A DNA stretch of 64,000 nucleotides from Thalassotalea sp. G2M2-11 (GCF_017168195.1 NZ_JADNYL010000003.1:1-64000), one strand, 5' to 3'; counted from the first letter of the stretch, positions 1 through 8,203 are shown. Numbers and translations are program-made. Notes: generated by a model from the sequence alone, not told the origin.

Positions 1-76
1 GAGATAAAGTAAATGATGACTGGTTCATCACTGATGTTATTTGTGTTAATTCATTTCCGAGTTAATTCACGGGGAG

Positions 77-748
77 CTATTTAGCTTTATTTATCGAAGT
101 TAAGTGTTTAAAAATAGTACTTAATGGTATTGCCATATCTTTGTGTTTTTTATGTATATAATGATACAGCTTCAATTGATAAAGTGGTTTTTCTTGAACA
201 TGAAAGTTAGTAGTTGAGTCATCCATCATTAATCGATCGATATCATGTAAAGGTAATATCAGAACATCTACTGTATTATTTTTCAGTAGGCGAGCAGCCT
301 GTTTTAGGGTATTTTCATAGCGAATATCGTGATGTTCGAACATTAATTCAGCTGCCATCATACCGCGTATACTCCCAAGTTTTAAGCTCTTAAGCATATT
401 TAACGAATTGATAGGTTTGTGCGGTTTTTTTGTGATGATATAAAAAGCCAATTGATGGATAGCGGGTTCAACACGATATAAGTTTTTATAGCGATTTTCG
501 ATGAGCTTTACACGGCATAAATCGGCATCTGAATGCCCCGTATCTGCCATCAGAATACTTCTCCTCCCCGGGTATTGGACAATTTTATAAGCAATGTTAA
601 GAGTATCGTATGCAATTTTTACTTTCTCAATGCAGGGTTGTAATGCACTGAGCTCATTGATATCTTGATGTTGACTAATAATAAATTCGCTGGTCGCACC
701 TAGGGTATAATTGCTGAAGAGCAATGCAGTTAATACGATATGTTTCAT
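77..748 (-). CDS. Small periplasmic substrate-binding-like protein (SBP_bac_3 type)
   Basis: A 223-residue secreted protein with an N-terminal signal peptide (about residues 1-18, ending LGA). The rest has the look of a compact extracellular solute-binding fold of the amino-acid type (SBP_bac_3): a segment near KLGSIRGMMAAEL, followed by a helix and LLKNNTVDVLILPLHDID, resembles the second lobe of such proteins. No ABC transporter genes sit beside it, so it may be a stand-alone sensor-type binding protein, which is common in Alteromonadales. I chose the ATG at 748 over the TTG at 751 because the GGAAGAG ribosome site then has a 6-nt spacing. It lies about 70 bases downstream of exbD on the same strand and may be cotranscribed. 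The ligand is unknown. Confidence 0.6.
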   Translation of the reverse strand: MKHIVLTALLFSNYTLGATSEFIISQHQDINELSALQPCIEKVKIAYDTLNIAYKIVQYPGRRSILMADTGHSDADLCRVKLIENRYKNLYRVEPAIHQLAFYIITKKPHKPINSLNMLKSLKLGSIRGMMAAELMFEHHDIRYENTLKQAARLLKNNTVDVLILPLHDIDRLMMDDSTTNFHVQEKPLYQLKLYHYIHKKHKDMAIPLSTIFKHLTSINKAK

Positions 749-821
749 CAAGTACTCTTCCCGAAAAGAAGTTGATCAATACAGTATAGCAGTTTGCTTT
801 TAATAAATTTTAGCTTGGCTG

Positions 822-1229
822 TTAAGGTTTGTACAAGCCCATTGTTATGGTGAGTTTATTAAACTGTTTGAGTTTATCTAAGACATCAACCACTTTTTGA
901 TAGTTGGTTTCCTCATGAGGACGCAGGATAATATTTCTCGTTTGATGTTCGGCTAGAAAGAACTCTATTCGCGCAGGTAAACGTTCTATGTCAACCGGCT
1001 TAGTGTTAAAAAATATCGTGTTATTTTCATCAATATGGATCATGATATTCTCTGACTTTGCCGCACTTGCCTTACTTGATTCTGATTTTTTCACTAGAAA
1101 ACCATTTTCTTTGACAAATGAAGTCGTGACAATAAAAAAAATCAGCAAGATAAAAACAATATCTAGCATGGGAGTCATATCCACTCCTGCATCTTTTTCA
1201 ACGATATGTGGTTGCTTTCTTCTCTTCAC
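822..1229 (-). CDS. exbD: ExbD/TolR-family biopolymer transport protein
   Basis: A 135-residue inner-membrane protein of the ExbD/TolR family. These proteins harness the proton gradient with ExbB to energise TonB and outer-membrane uptake. A short cytoplasmic N-terminus (KRRKQPHIVEKDAGVDMTPM) leads into one membrane helix (about residues 20-40, LDIVFILLIFFIVTTSF); its Asp (MLDIV) is the conserved proton-carrying residue of the family. A periplasmic domain follows. The start is GTG, with an in-frame stop directly before it, so no longer protein is possible; AAAGG lies 8 nt upstream. No exbB or tonB is adjacent, so its ExbB partner must be encoded elsewhere. TolR is the alternative, but no tol genes are nearby. 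Confidence 0.85.
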   Translation of the reverse strand: MKRRKQPHIVEKDAGVDMTPMLDIVFILLIFFIVTTSFVKENGFLVKKSESSKASAAKSENIMIHIDENNTIFFNTKPVDIERLPARIEFFLAEHQTRNIILRPHEETNYQKVVDVLDKLKQFNKLTITMGLYKP

Positions 1230-1430
1230 TTAAACTACCTTTGACGCCTCTATAATTAAGTGTAGATGATAAAATGTTAATACTTACAATAAATAACGAA
1301 TAAAAATTGTACTAACTCAAATTCATGAGCACTTAATTGGATTAGCTCACGTTAAGAGCAATATAATTGATAGGATAAATAACAATTAGTTGTTAAAATT
1401 CATTGATGTAATTCAATTGTGAACTCAAAC

Positions 1431-2375
1431 ATGGCAATTAATTGGTTTCCAGGGCATATGCATAAGGCCCAAAAAGAGATAAAAGAAATTCTGCCGCAAA
1501 TAGACGTTGTTATAGAAGTATGTGATGCGCGTCTACCTTTTAGCAGTGAAAACCCGATGATCACTGAAATTAGAGGTGATAAACCTTTAATCAAGATTTT
1601 AAATAAAAGTGACTTGGCAGATCCTGAGCAGACTAAGGTGTGGCTGAGTTACCTTGAGGCTCAACAAAATGTAAAGGCCATAGCCTTAACAACGGATGAT
1701 CCGAGTGTTGCCAAAAAAATTCCATCGCTAATTAGGAACCTAGTGCCTAATAAAGACGAAACAGGTAAACAAATTAATGCAGTGATCATGGGGATCCCCA
1801 ATGTTGGTAAGTCAACCTTACTTAATACCTTGGTTGGTAAAGCCAAAGCAAAGGTTGGTAATGAGCCAGCGGTGACGAAGGGGCAGCAGCGTATCCGGTT
1901 AGAAGATGGCCTTTATTTGTATGATACCCCTGGCATGCTATGGCCAAAAATTGTCAATGAAAATAGTGGTTATCGATTGGCGATTACTAGTGCGGTGAAA
2001 GATACCGCTTATGATCACGATGATATTGCCTGTTTTGCTGGTGAATTTTTGTTAGCGCATTATCCCGAGCAATTGAAACAACGCTATGATTTAACTGAAA
2101 TGCCTGAAAGAGAAGTTGAACTTATTGAAGAGATTGGTCGTCGTAGAAGTTGTATCAAAAGTGGCGGTCATGTTGATTTTCATAAAGCTTCCGCTATTTT
2201 AATTAATGAAATTAGAGATAAGACGCTAGGCGGTTTAACTTTTGAAACTCCAAGCATGGTTGAAGCAGAACAACTATATTTTGCTGAGCAGGAAGCAAAG
2301 AAAATTGCTGAACGTGAAGCAAAGAAGAAAGCACGTGGTCGCGGACGAAAAAATAAACCAAAGAAGGGACGATAA
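1431..2375 (+). CDS. rbgA: RbgA/YlqF-type ribosome biogenesis GTPase
   Basis: A 314-residue circularly permuted GTPase of the YlqF/RbgA family, which acts in late assembly of the large ribosomal subunit. The permuted motif order is visible: G4 NKSD (about 58-61) comes first, then G1 GIPNVGKST (about 121-129), then G3 DTPG (about 165). The N-terminal AINWFPGHM is the family hallmark. The C-terminus is a Lys/Arg/Glu-rich tail (KKKARGRGRKNKPKKGR) that could bind RNA. I use the ATG at 1431, which gives the conserved MAINWFPGHM start, rather than the in-frame GTG at 1419; neither has a clear ribosome site. It overlaps the following HIT gene by one base (TAATG), implying translational coupling. Confidence 0.9.
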   Translation: MAINWFPGHMHKAQKEIKEILPQIDVVIEVCDARLPFSSENPMITEIRGDKPLIKILNKSDLADPEQTKVWLSYLEAQQNVKAIALTTDDPSVAKKIPSLIRNLVPNKDETGKQINAVIMGIPNVGKSTLLNTLVGKAKAKVGNEPAVTKGQQRIRLEDGLYLYDTPGMLWPKIVNENSGYRLAITSAVKDTAYDHDDIACFAGEFLLAHYPEQLKQRYDLTEMPEREVELIEEIGRRRSCIKSGGHVDFHKASAILINEIRDKTLGGLTFETPSMVEAEQLYFAEQEAKKIAEREAKKKARGRGRKNKPKKGR

Positions 2376-2803
2376 TGAATACTTCATTTACTTTACATCA
2401 TTTATTACAACGTGATTGTCTCGAATTAATAGATTTTCCTTTGTCTAAGTTATTAGTGATGAATGACAGCCAATATCCTTGGTTTGTTTTGGTGCCTAAG
2501 GTAGAAAATATCAAAGACATTTATCAATTAGACTGGGCTGATCAGCAACAACTGTTAAATGAATCGAGTTTATTGAGTGAATTGCTGATGCAGGTATTTA
2601 ACGGTGACAAAATGAATGTGGCGGCATTAGGTAATGTTTGTCCCCAATTACATGTTCACCATATTGTTCGCTTTGAAGAAGATAAGGCTTGGCCGAAACC
2701 TATTTGGGGTGAACATCCTATGCAGGCATATTCTGAAGCTGAATTAGCTGAATTAAAAAACAAGCTAATGCCTGCGCTAGAATCTATCCTAGCGCAGTTT
2801 TAA
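2375..2803 (+). CDS. HIT-family (histidine triad) protein
   Basis: A 142-residue HIT-superfamily protein, probably a nucleotide hydrolase or transferase. The diagnostic segment is QLHVHHIVRF (His93, His95, His96) near the C-terminal half, after a typical core containing PWFVLVPKVENIKDIYQL. The triad is not a textbook HxHxH: the third histidine sits one position early. I believe this is common in the proteobacterial branch of these proteins, so I would not call it inactive. The gene begins inside the stop codon of the upstream GTPase gene and is very likely its operon partner. It converges on the methionine gamma-lyase gene, leaving only 8 bases between stop codons. The substrate is unknown. 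Confidence 0.8.
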   Translation: MNTSFTLHHLLQRDCLELIDFPLSKLLVMNDSQYPWFVLVPKVENIKDIYQLDWADQQQLLNESSLLSELLMQVFNGDKMNVAALGNVCPQLHVHHIVRFEEDKAWPKPIWGEHPMQAYSEAELAELKNKLMPALESILAQF

Positions 2804-2811
2804 CAAGAAAA

Positions 2812-4017
2812 TTAAGCAACTTGTTGTTCGTTGTTTTCGATAGCATCTAGTGACTGTTTTAAGTCTTCAATGAGATCGGTCACATTTTCTAAACCTGCAG
2901 AAATTCGGATCAAACTGTCACTAATGCCTGCTTCGCGACGTTCTTCATCGCTGTATGGGGAATGAGTCATCGAAGCTGGATGTTGGATCAATGATTCGGC
3001 ATCACCTAAGCTAACTGCGATTGAAAATAATTGCATACGATTAATAAAGTCCGCACCACCTTTTAAATCTGTGTGTAATTCAAAGGCAATGACACCACCG
3101 GCAGCCTTCATTTGCTTACCAATAAATCGATGACCGCTATGAGAAGCAAGCCCAGGATAATAAACGCGAGCCACTTTGGGGTGAGACTCTAAAAACTCAG
3201 CGACAAGTTGAGCATTTTGACAATGACGTTCAACACGCAAATGTAGCGTTTTAAGTCCTCGTAATATTAACCATGCATCATGAGGGCTCATTGTGCCGCC
3301 AATGTCTTTGAGTGCCGTCAGTTTAATGTGCTCTATCATCTCTTTACTGCCACAGATAATACCGGCAACAACATCACCATGCCCATTAAGATATTTTGTT
3401 GCGCTGTGAATGATGATATCGGCTCCCATTTTAGCGGGCTGCTGTAAAACTGGGGTCATGAAGGTATTATCAACCACTGAAATGAGTTGGTGTTGTTTAC
3501 AAATAGCTAAAATACGCTCTAAATCTAATACTTCAAGGTTAGGATTTATCGGGCTTTCTAAAAATACCATTTTGGTATTGTCTTTGATTACCTCAGTGAT
3601 GTTTTCTGGTTCAGACATATCAACAAAACTCACTTCGATACCGAATTTAGTTAGCATATGACTAATTAAAGCAAACGTGCAGCCATAGACTGCTTTAGAT
3701 GAGATAATATGATCACCAGCAGCAAGGTTAGCGAGTAGGGCACCCGAAACTGCAGCCATACCTGTTGCGGTTGCTGCCGCATCTTCCATGCCTTCCATCG
3801 CGGCAACGCGCATTTCTAATTGACGTGTGGTTGGGTTACCCAGACGGGTATAAATAAAACCATCGGATTCCCCGGCAAAACGCTGAGCACCTTGCTCAGC
3901 ATTATCAAAAATAAAAGTAGATGTCTGATAAAGTGGCGTTGCTAATGAGCCAAATTGCTCATCGTTGATACGACCGGAATGGATTGCTTGCGTTTCAATA
4001 AACTTACTGTTCGCCAT
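2812..4017 (-). CDS. megL: Methionine gamma-lyase (PLP-dependent Cys/Met metabolism enzyme)
   Basis: A 401-residue PLP enzyme of the Cys/Met metabolism family. The Schiff-base lysine is Lys208 in HSATKYLNGHGD. A cysteine at position 113 in VYGCTFAL matches the active-site Cys that distinguishes methionine gamma-lyases from cystathionine gamma-lyases and gamma-synthases, so I favour L-methionine to methanethiol, 2-oxobutyrate and ammonia. The Tyr/Arg of YTRLGNPT (about 56-63) bind the PLP phosphate. The protein is cytoplasmic, with no signal peptide. The gene is divergent from a TyrR-type regulator, and a 50-bp palindrome with a TyrR-box-like core lies about 120 bp upstream of its start, suggesting local control. 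O-acetylhomoserine sulfhydrylase is a less likely alternative. Confidence 0.88.
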   Translation of the reverse strand: MANSKFIETQAIHSGRINDEQFGSLATPLYQTSTFIFDNAEQGAQRFAGESDGFIYTRLGNPTTRQLEMRVAAMEGMEDAAATATGMAAVSGALLANLAAGDHIISSKAVYGCTFALISHMLTKFGIEVSFVDMSEPENITEVIKDNTKMVFLESPINPNLEVLDLERILAICKQHQLISVVDNTFMTPVLQQPAKMGADIIIHSATKYLNGHGDVVAGIICGSKEMIEHIKLTALKDIGGTMSPHDAWLILRGLKTLHLRVERHCQNAQLVAEFLESHPKVARVYYPGLASHSGHRFIGKQMKAAGGVIAFELHTDLKGGADFINRMQLFSIAVSLGDAESLIQHPASMTHSPYSDEERREAGISDSLIRISAGLENVTDLIEDLKQSLDAIENNEQQVA

Positions 4018-4134
4018 AGTACACTCTCTTTGCTGAATTCATGTTGTTATCGTTATTATTTATCTATTACAGCAATAACTAATCCAATTTTATAATGTCT
4101 ATATAAATCAGTCAGTTATGGAGTTTTTCTTAAG

Positions 4135-4184
4135 TAAGAACTCTACCTCTTGTAATATAAATATTACAAGAGGTAGAGTTCTTA
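4135..4184. promoter_or_regulatory. 50-bp perfect palindrome with TyrR-box-like core
   Basis: Two 24-bp arms (4135-4158 and 4161-4184) are exact reverse complements, separated by AA. The centre reads TGTAATATAAATATTACA (4151-4168), which fits the TyrR-box pattern TGTAAA-N6-TTTACA with one mismatch per half. It lies between the divergent methionine gamma-lyase and TyrR-type genes, so it is not a terminator of either. An operator is the best reading; the perfect outer arms are not needed for a TyrR box and are unexplained. Confidence 0.6.
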
Positions 4185-4250
4185 TGCATGTGATGCGATT
4201 TTTATGTATCTAATTAATTGTTAATTAAAGATTTTATTTTTGTACTAAAG

Positions 4251-4280
4251 GTATTACACTGTAATTAATGTAATACAGTG
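4251..4280. promoter_or_regulatory. Overlapping inverted repeats at the tyrR-type gene start
   Basis: GTATTACA (4251-4258) pairs with TGTAATAC (4269-4276), and CACTGTA (4257-4263) pairs with TACAGTG (4274-4280). The two inverted repeats interlock directly before the start codon. They share the TGTAA/TTACA half-sites of the upstream palindrome, so autoregulation by the TyrR-type protein is a reasonable inference. Confidence 0.4.
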
Positions 4281-4289
4281 GTGACAAAA

Positions 4290-5825
4290 TTGAAGATTAA
4301 AATAGAATCCAGTGATCGCATTGGTATTAGCCAAGAAATATTAGCAATCTTTGCTTCTAAATCATGGAATTTAAAAAGTATTGAAGTGGAAGCGCATTTC
4401 ACCTTTGTTCATATTGAGAATGTGAGTGTTAGCCTAACAGAGGTCGATCAGTCATTACGCTGTATTGATGGCTATATTCAATGTGCTCAAGTAAGGCAAA
4501 TGCCAGCGGAACAGCGTGAAAATCATTTGCATGCGTTACTGAATCGGATCCCTGATCCCATTATTGATATTGATGAACAAGGTACTATTTTAGCAACGAA
4601 TTCTGCCGCAAATAAATTAGTGGCTGTGTCAAAACATCCCTTATTGCAGCAAAACATTGTTAAATTCCTTGATGTGCCGCTAACACAGTTACTGCCTTTA
4701 AGTGAAATTAGTGTTTCGGTCAATTTTTTGAATCAACCCTTTATTGCCGATGTAAATCCGGTGTTATCAAAGCAAAGGATCACAGGTGCGGTGATCAGTT
4801 TAAGATCAATGAATAAAGTGGGCCGTCAGTTGAGTCTAATGCAATCGTCTACTCAGGATGCGTTAGAAACAATTGTAGGGCGTTCGAAGAAAATAACCTT
4901 AGTGCTTGCGCAGGTTAGACGATTTGCAGAGTTAGATTTGCCTGTACTTATCTGTGGAGATACTGGCACAGGTAAAGAGCTTATTGCTAGAGCTCTTCAT
5001 CAGCTCAGTAGTCGCAAAAAAGCGCCATTTTTAACCATTAACTGTGCAACATTACCTGAGCATTTATTAGAAAGTGAATTATTTGGCTACGAAGGAGGCG
5101 CTTTTACAGGTGCGAGCAAGGGAGGTAAACCGGGATTATTTGAATTGGCGCAAGGAGGAACGGTGTTTCTTGATGAAATTGCGGAAATGTCACCTTATTT
5201 ACAAGCGAAATTGTTACGCTTTCTACAAGATTTTAAATATCGCAAAGTAGGTGGCACCAAGGAGTTTACTGCCGATGTTAAAATTATTAGTGCCAGCCAT
5301 CAGGACTTTAATGAGCTAATAGAGCAGCAAAAGTTTAGAGAAGATCTTTACTACCGCTTAAATGTATTACGTTTAGAGTTACCATCGTTAAAAGATCGCT
5401 CAGAAGATATTGTATTATTGGTCGAGCATTTTATACAAAATGCTGCCCGACAGTTTAAGCTCGAACCACCTAAAGTTAGTCATGATGCTATGATCACATT
5501 GACAAGTTTTCACTGGCCAGGGAATATCCGACAATTGGAAAATGTTATCTATCGTTTGATTGCTTTAAATGAGGGAGATACTATCTTAGATGAGCAAGTG
5601 AAAACCGTTCTTTTTGATCGACAAGAAAAACTTGTGCTCCCACAAGTGAATCAAGAAGAAATAAAAGATTGGGCGAGTGCACAAGCGTTGTTTGAAAGCC
5701 AGTTATTAGCAGAGCTTTACCCTTTGTATCCTACTACCCGTAAATTGGCTAAACGTTTAGCCGTTTCGCATAACAAAATTGCTATGAAGTTACGACAATA
5801 CGGGATTACTGAACAGGGGCAATAA
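4290..5825 (+). CDS. tyrR: TyrR/PhhR-type transcriptional regulator (ACT-PAS-AAA+-HTH)
   Basis: A 511-residue regulator with TyrR architecture: an N-terminal ACT domain (KIKIESSDRIGISQEIL), a PAS domain (about 75-180, IPDPIIDIDEQGTILATN), a sigma54-type AAA+ domain with Walker A GDTGTGKE (about 223-230) and Walker B GGTVFLDEI, and a C-terminal helix-turn-helix (TTRKLAKRLAVSHNKIAMKL). An intact GAFTGA loop (about 270) is present; E. coli TyrR lacks it, whereas Pseudomonas PhhR has it. Start: GTG at 4278 or 4281 has no ribosome site, while TTG at 4290 has GGTGA five bases upstream and gives a family-like N-terminus. The likely effector is an aromatic amino acid. Its divergent pairing with methionine gamma-lyase is unusual. 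The gene ends 3 bases from the convergent yciH. Confidence 0.88.
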   Translation: MKIKIESSDRIGISQEILAIFASKSWNLKSIEVEAHFTFVHIENVSVSLTEVDQSLRCIDGYIQCAQVRQMPAEQRENHLHALLNRIPDPIIDIDEQGTILATNSAANKLVAVSKHPLLQQNIVKFLDVPLTQLLPLSEISVSVNFLNQPFIADVNPVLSKQRITGAVISLRSMNKVGRQLSLMQSSTQDALETIVGRSKKITLVLAQVRRFAELDLPVLICGDTGTGKELIARALHQLSSRKKAPFLTINCATLPEHLLESELFGYEGGAFTGASKGGKPGLFELAQGGTVFLDEIAEMSPYLQAKLLRFLQDFKYRKVGGTKEFTADVKIISASHQDFNELIEQQKFREDLYYRLNVLRLELPSLKDRSEDIVLLVEHFIQNAARQFKLEPPKVSHDAMITLTSFHWPGNIRQLENVIYRLIALNEGDTILDEQVKTVLFDRQEKLVLPQVNQEEIKDWASAQALFESQLLAELYPLYPTTRKLAKRLAVSHNKIAMKLRQYGITEQGQ

Positions 5826-5828
5826 AAT

Positions 5829-6158
5829 TTAGCCGCCTGTAAATTTCACTTTAAAACCTTCTTTTTCTAAGATAGCTTTAATGGTTTCTCGTTTATCGCC
5901 TTGTATTTCAATGGTTTGTTCAACCACGCTTCCACCAGTACCACAGTTTTTCTTTAATTTACTGGCAAGGCTTTTTAACTCATCAGGTGCTAAGCCTAAA
6001 CCACTAATGACGACAACCCCTTTGCCTTTTCTGCCTTTGGTTTCGCGGCGTACCTTGGCAAAACCATCACTAGGCGTGACTTCTGGTGCAGTTTCTGTTT
6101 TGATTTTCCCTTTATCAGTGGAATATACAAGGGTGGATAGTTGATCTTGCCAAGTCAT
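5829..6158 (-). CDS. yciH: SUI1/eIF1-like translation factor YciH
   Basis: A 109-residue member of the SUI1 family, the bacterial counterpart of eukaryotic eIF1, which influences initiation fidelity on the 30S subunit. The first 40 residues are a variable basic segment. The SUI1 fold follows, with the hallmark KGVVVISGL, LKKNCGTGGSVV and the terminal GFKVKFTGG. The length matches E. coli YciH (about 108). The gene converges on the tyrR-type gene, with stop codons 3 bases apart. It lies downstream of etfBA on the same strand but is separated from it by a strong terminator, so it probably has its own promoter. Confidence 0.93.
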   Translation of the reverse strand: MTWQDQLSTLVYSTDKGKIKTETAPEVTPSDGFAKVRRETKGRKGKGVVVISGLGLAPDELKSLASKLKKNCGTGGSVVEQTIEIQGDKRETIKAILEKEGFKVKFTGG

Positions 6159-6215
6159 AAATACAGCTCTATTGAAAAGTATATGGACGATTATAATTAA
6201 ATCTAGTGATAAAAA

Positions 6216-6237
6216 AAACCAGCCGTATGGCTGGTTT
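6216..6237 (-). terminator. Rho-independent terminator of etfBA
   Basis: AAACCAGCC (6216-6224) pairs with GGCTGGTTT (6229-6237) around a 4-base loop. Read on the minus strand the stem is followed by a run of eight T. It lies 25 bases past the etfA stop. Confidence 0.9.
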
Positions 6238-6261
6238 CTATTATATTACATTATTTAGTGG

Positions 6262-7188
6262 TTACAGCTTAGCTTCAAGCTCAGGTAATACATCAAATAA
6301 GTCAGCAACAATACCGTAATCAGCCACTTGGAAAATAGGAGCTTCTTCGTCTTTATTGATTGCAACAATAATTTTTGAATCTTTCATACCTGCCAAGTGC
6401 TGAATTGCACCTGAAATACCAACAGCAATATAAAGATCTGGCGCGACAATTTTACCTGTTTGACCAACTTGCATATCATTTGGTACAAAACCAGCGTCAA
6501 CCGCAGCGCGTGAAGCACCAATAGCAGCACCCAATTTATCAGCGATGCCTTCAAGTAGTTTGAAGTTATCGCCATTTTGCATACCACGACCACCAGAAAT
6601 AACTACGCTTGCTGCACCTAGATCAGGGCGTTCTGACTCAGTAAGTTCATCGCTTACATGACTTGAAGTGCCTGCATCGGTAACAGTATCAAGCGCAACA
6701 ATCTCGGCATTACCATCTGTCGCTACGGCATCAAATGCAGTTGCGCGAACAGTGATCACTTTTTTGCTATCTAAACTTTGCACTGTAGCAATGGCATTAC
6801 CTGCATAGATAGGACGAACAAATGTATCGGCTGATTCAACACCGATAATGTCAGAGATTTGAGCAACATCTAATAAAGCTGCGACACGAGGCATAAAGTT
6901 TTTACCTGTGGTTAATGCCGTTGCAATAATATGTTCGTAATCACCAGCAAGCTCTGTCACTAATAAGCTGATATTTTCTGCTAATTGGTGTTCATAAGCT
7001 GCGTTATCAGCGACTAATACTTTGCTAACGCCATTTACTTTCGCTGCCTGTTCAGCTACGGCACTACAGTTGGCTCCTGCAACAAGAATATTGATGTCAC
7101 CACCAATTGCTTGGGCAGCAGCAACTGTTTTAAGGGTATCCGCTTTTAATTCGTTATTGTCATGTTCGGCAAATACTAAAATACTCAT
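6262..7188 (-). CDS. etfA: Electron transfer flavoprotein alpha subunit
   Basis: A 308-residue ETF alpha subunit. With EtfB it forms the soluble FAD (and AMP) heterodimer that takes electrons from acyl-CoA and amino-acid dehydrogenases. The N-terminal domain starts [13 protein letters not shown]. The C-terminal FAD-binding domain contains VVISGGRGM, the [17 protein letters not shown] segment and [17 protein letters not shown], which are standard for the family. The start codon overlaps the end of etfB (ATGA, 7185-7188), showing translational coupling. The acceptor, ETF-quinone oxidoreductase, is encoded divergently at 8204. The terminator at 6216-6237 ends the operon. Confidence 0.97.
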   Translation of the reverse strand: MSILVFAEHDNNELKADTLKTVAAAQAIGGDINILVAGANCSAVAEQAAKVNGVSKVLVADNAAYEHQLAENISLLVTELAGDYEHIIATALTTGKNFMPRVAALLDVAQISDIIGVESADTFVRPIYAGNAIATVQSLDSKKVITVRATAFDAVATDGNAEIVALDTVTDAGTSSHVSDELTESERPDLGAASVVISGGRGMQNGDNFKLLEGIADKLGAAIGASRAAVDAGFVPNDMQVGQTGKIVAPDLYIAVGISGAIQHLAGMKDSKIIVAINKDEEAPIFQVADYGIVADLFDVLPELEAKL

Positions 7189-7937
7189 GAGATCACCTTC
7201 GCTTCATTTTTTAACTTTTCAACTAACTCATCAACTGACTCAACTTTAATACCGGCTTGACGCTCAGAAGGTGGTGTTACTTTGATTAAGGTAGAACGAG
7301 GTGTTAGGTCTATGCCAAAATCACTCGCAGCTTTAACATCTAACGGCTTACGTTTAGCTTTCATAATGTTAGGTAATGAAGCGTAACGAGGCTCGTTTAA
7401 GCGTAAATCAGTAGTTACAATAGCAGGCATATTAAGTGCTACAGTTTGTAGGCCGCCATCAACTTCACGTGTTACGTTAACTTTATCACCATCTACTTTT
7501 ACTACTGAAGCAAAGGTACCTTGTGGTAAACCTGTTAATGCAGCGAGCATTTGACCTGTTTGGTTGTTGTCGCTATCAATAGATTGCTTACCTAAAATAA
7601 CCAATTGTGGTTGTTCTTCTTCAACAACTTTTTGTAGTAGTTTAGCGACATGTAAAGAGTCTAAGTTTTGATCTGTTTCAATTTGAATGGCACGGTCAGC
7701 ACCTAAAGCTAAAGCGGTACGTAATTGCTCTTGGCAAGACTTATCGCCAATTGATACAGCAATTATTTCTGTTGCTGTGCCTGCTTCTTTTAATCGTACA
7801 GCTTCTTCTACTGCAATTTCACAAAATGGGTTGATTGCCATTTTTACGTTAGCTAAGTCAACATTGCTGTTGTCTGCTTTAACGCGAACCTTAACGTTAT
7901 AGTCGATGACACGTTTGATGGGTACTAATACTTTCAT
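7185..7937 (-). CDS. etfB: Electron transfer flavoprotein beta subunit
   Basis: A 250-residue ETF beta subunit, partner of EtfA. Family features include the N-terminal [20 protein letters not shown], the [18 protein letters not shown] segment, the nucleotide-binding [15 protein letters not shown] and the recognition loop region around [13 protein letters not shown]. It is the first gene of the etfBA operon and overlaps etfA by four bases. The upstream region holds a weak PsrA-like half-palindrome (8007-8024). The strong tandem operators at 8137-8171 are about 200 bases upstream, nearer the ETF-QO start, so co-control of all three genes is plausible but not shown. Confidence 0.97.
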   Translation of the reverse strand: MKVLVPIKRVIDYNVKVRVKADNSNVDLANVKMAINPFCEIAVEEAVRLKEAGTATEIIAVSIGDKSCQEQLRTALALGADRAIQIETDQNLDSLHVAKLLQKVVEEEQPQLVILGKQSIDSDNNQTGQMLAALTGLPQGTFASVVKVDGDKVNVTREVDGGLQTVALNMPAIVTTDLRLNEPRYASLPNIMKAKRKPLDVKAASDFGIDLTPRSTLIKVTPPSERQAGIKVESVDELVEKLKNEAKVIS

Positions 7938-8103
7938 CGTTGCCTCTAATTATGCTTGTTGTATTTTTAAGTCTACGCTTATTCAAGTGTAGACGTCATT
8001 ATTGGCTCAAAGACTACTGTTTGATAACGTGCGCGTCAACGTAAAGTTGTGTCAAAATGAGCGAATATGTTTTATATCAGTAAATGTCTTTTACAGCATA
8101 GTA

Positions 8104-8132
8104 TTTACTGACGAAAATTCTATAGGTATGAT
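8104..8132 (+). promoter_or_regulatory. Candidate sigma70 promoter of ETF-QO gene
   Basis: TTTACT (8104-8109) and TATGAT (8127-8132) are separated by 17 bases. The expected transcription start near 8139 falls inside the first PsrA-like operator, a classic repression geometry. Confidence 0.55.
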
Positions 8133-8136
8133 ATTA

Positions 8137-8171
8137 TCAAACAGGTGTTTGAAAATCAAACGTGTGTTTGA
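8137..8171. promoter_or_regulatory. Tandem PsrA-like operators
   Basis: TCAAACAGGTGTTTGA (8137-8152) and TCAAACGTGTGTTTGA (8156-8171) are both perfect inverted repeats, with centres 19 bp apart. They fit the GAAAC/CAAAC-N2-4-GTTTG/GTTTC type of site bound by PsrA, a TetR-family fatty-acid-responsive repressor known in Pseudomonas and Shewanella relatives. They sit just downstream of the predicted -10 and 33 bases before the ETF-QO start. Confidence 0.75.
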
Positions 8172-8203
8172 ATTTCAGTAATAAAACAATTTTGGGGGAA
8201 ATT

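Noticed and set aside
4135-4184. Reading the palindrome as a rho-independent terminator
   Set aside because: Both neighbouring genes point away from it and there is no T-run on either side.
8162-8203. Upstream GTG start for ETF-QO
   Set aside because: It falls inside the operator and before the predicted leader; ATG 8204 has a strong GGGGGAA ribosome site and family-like N-terminus.
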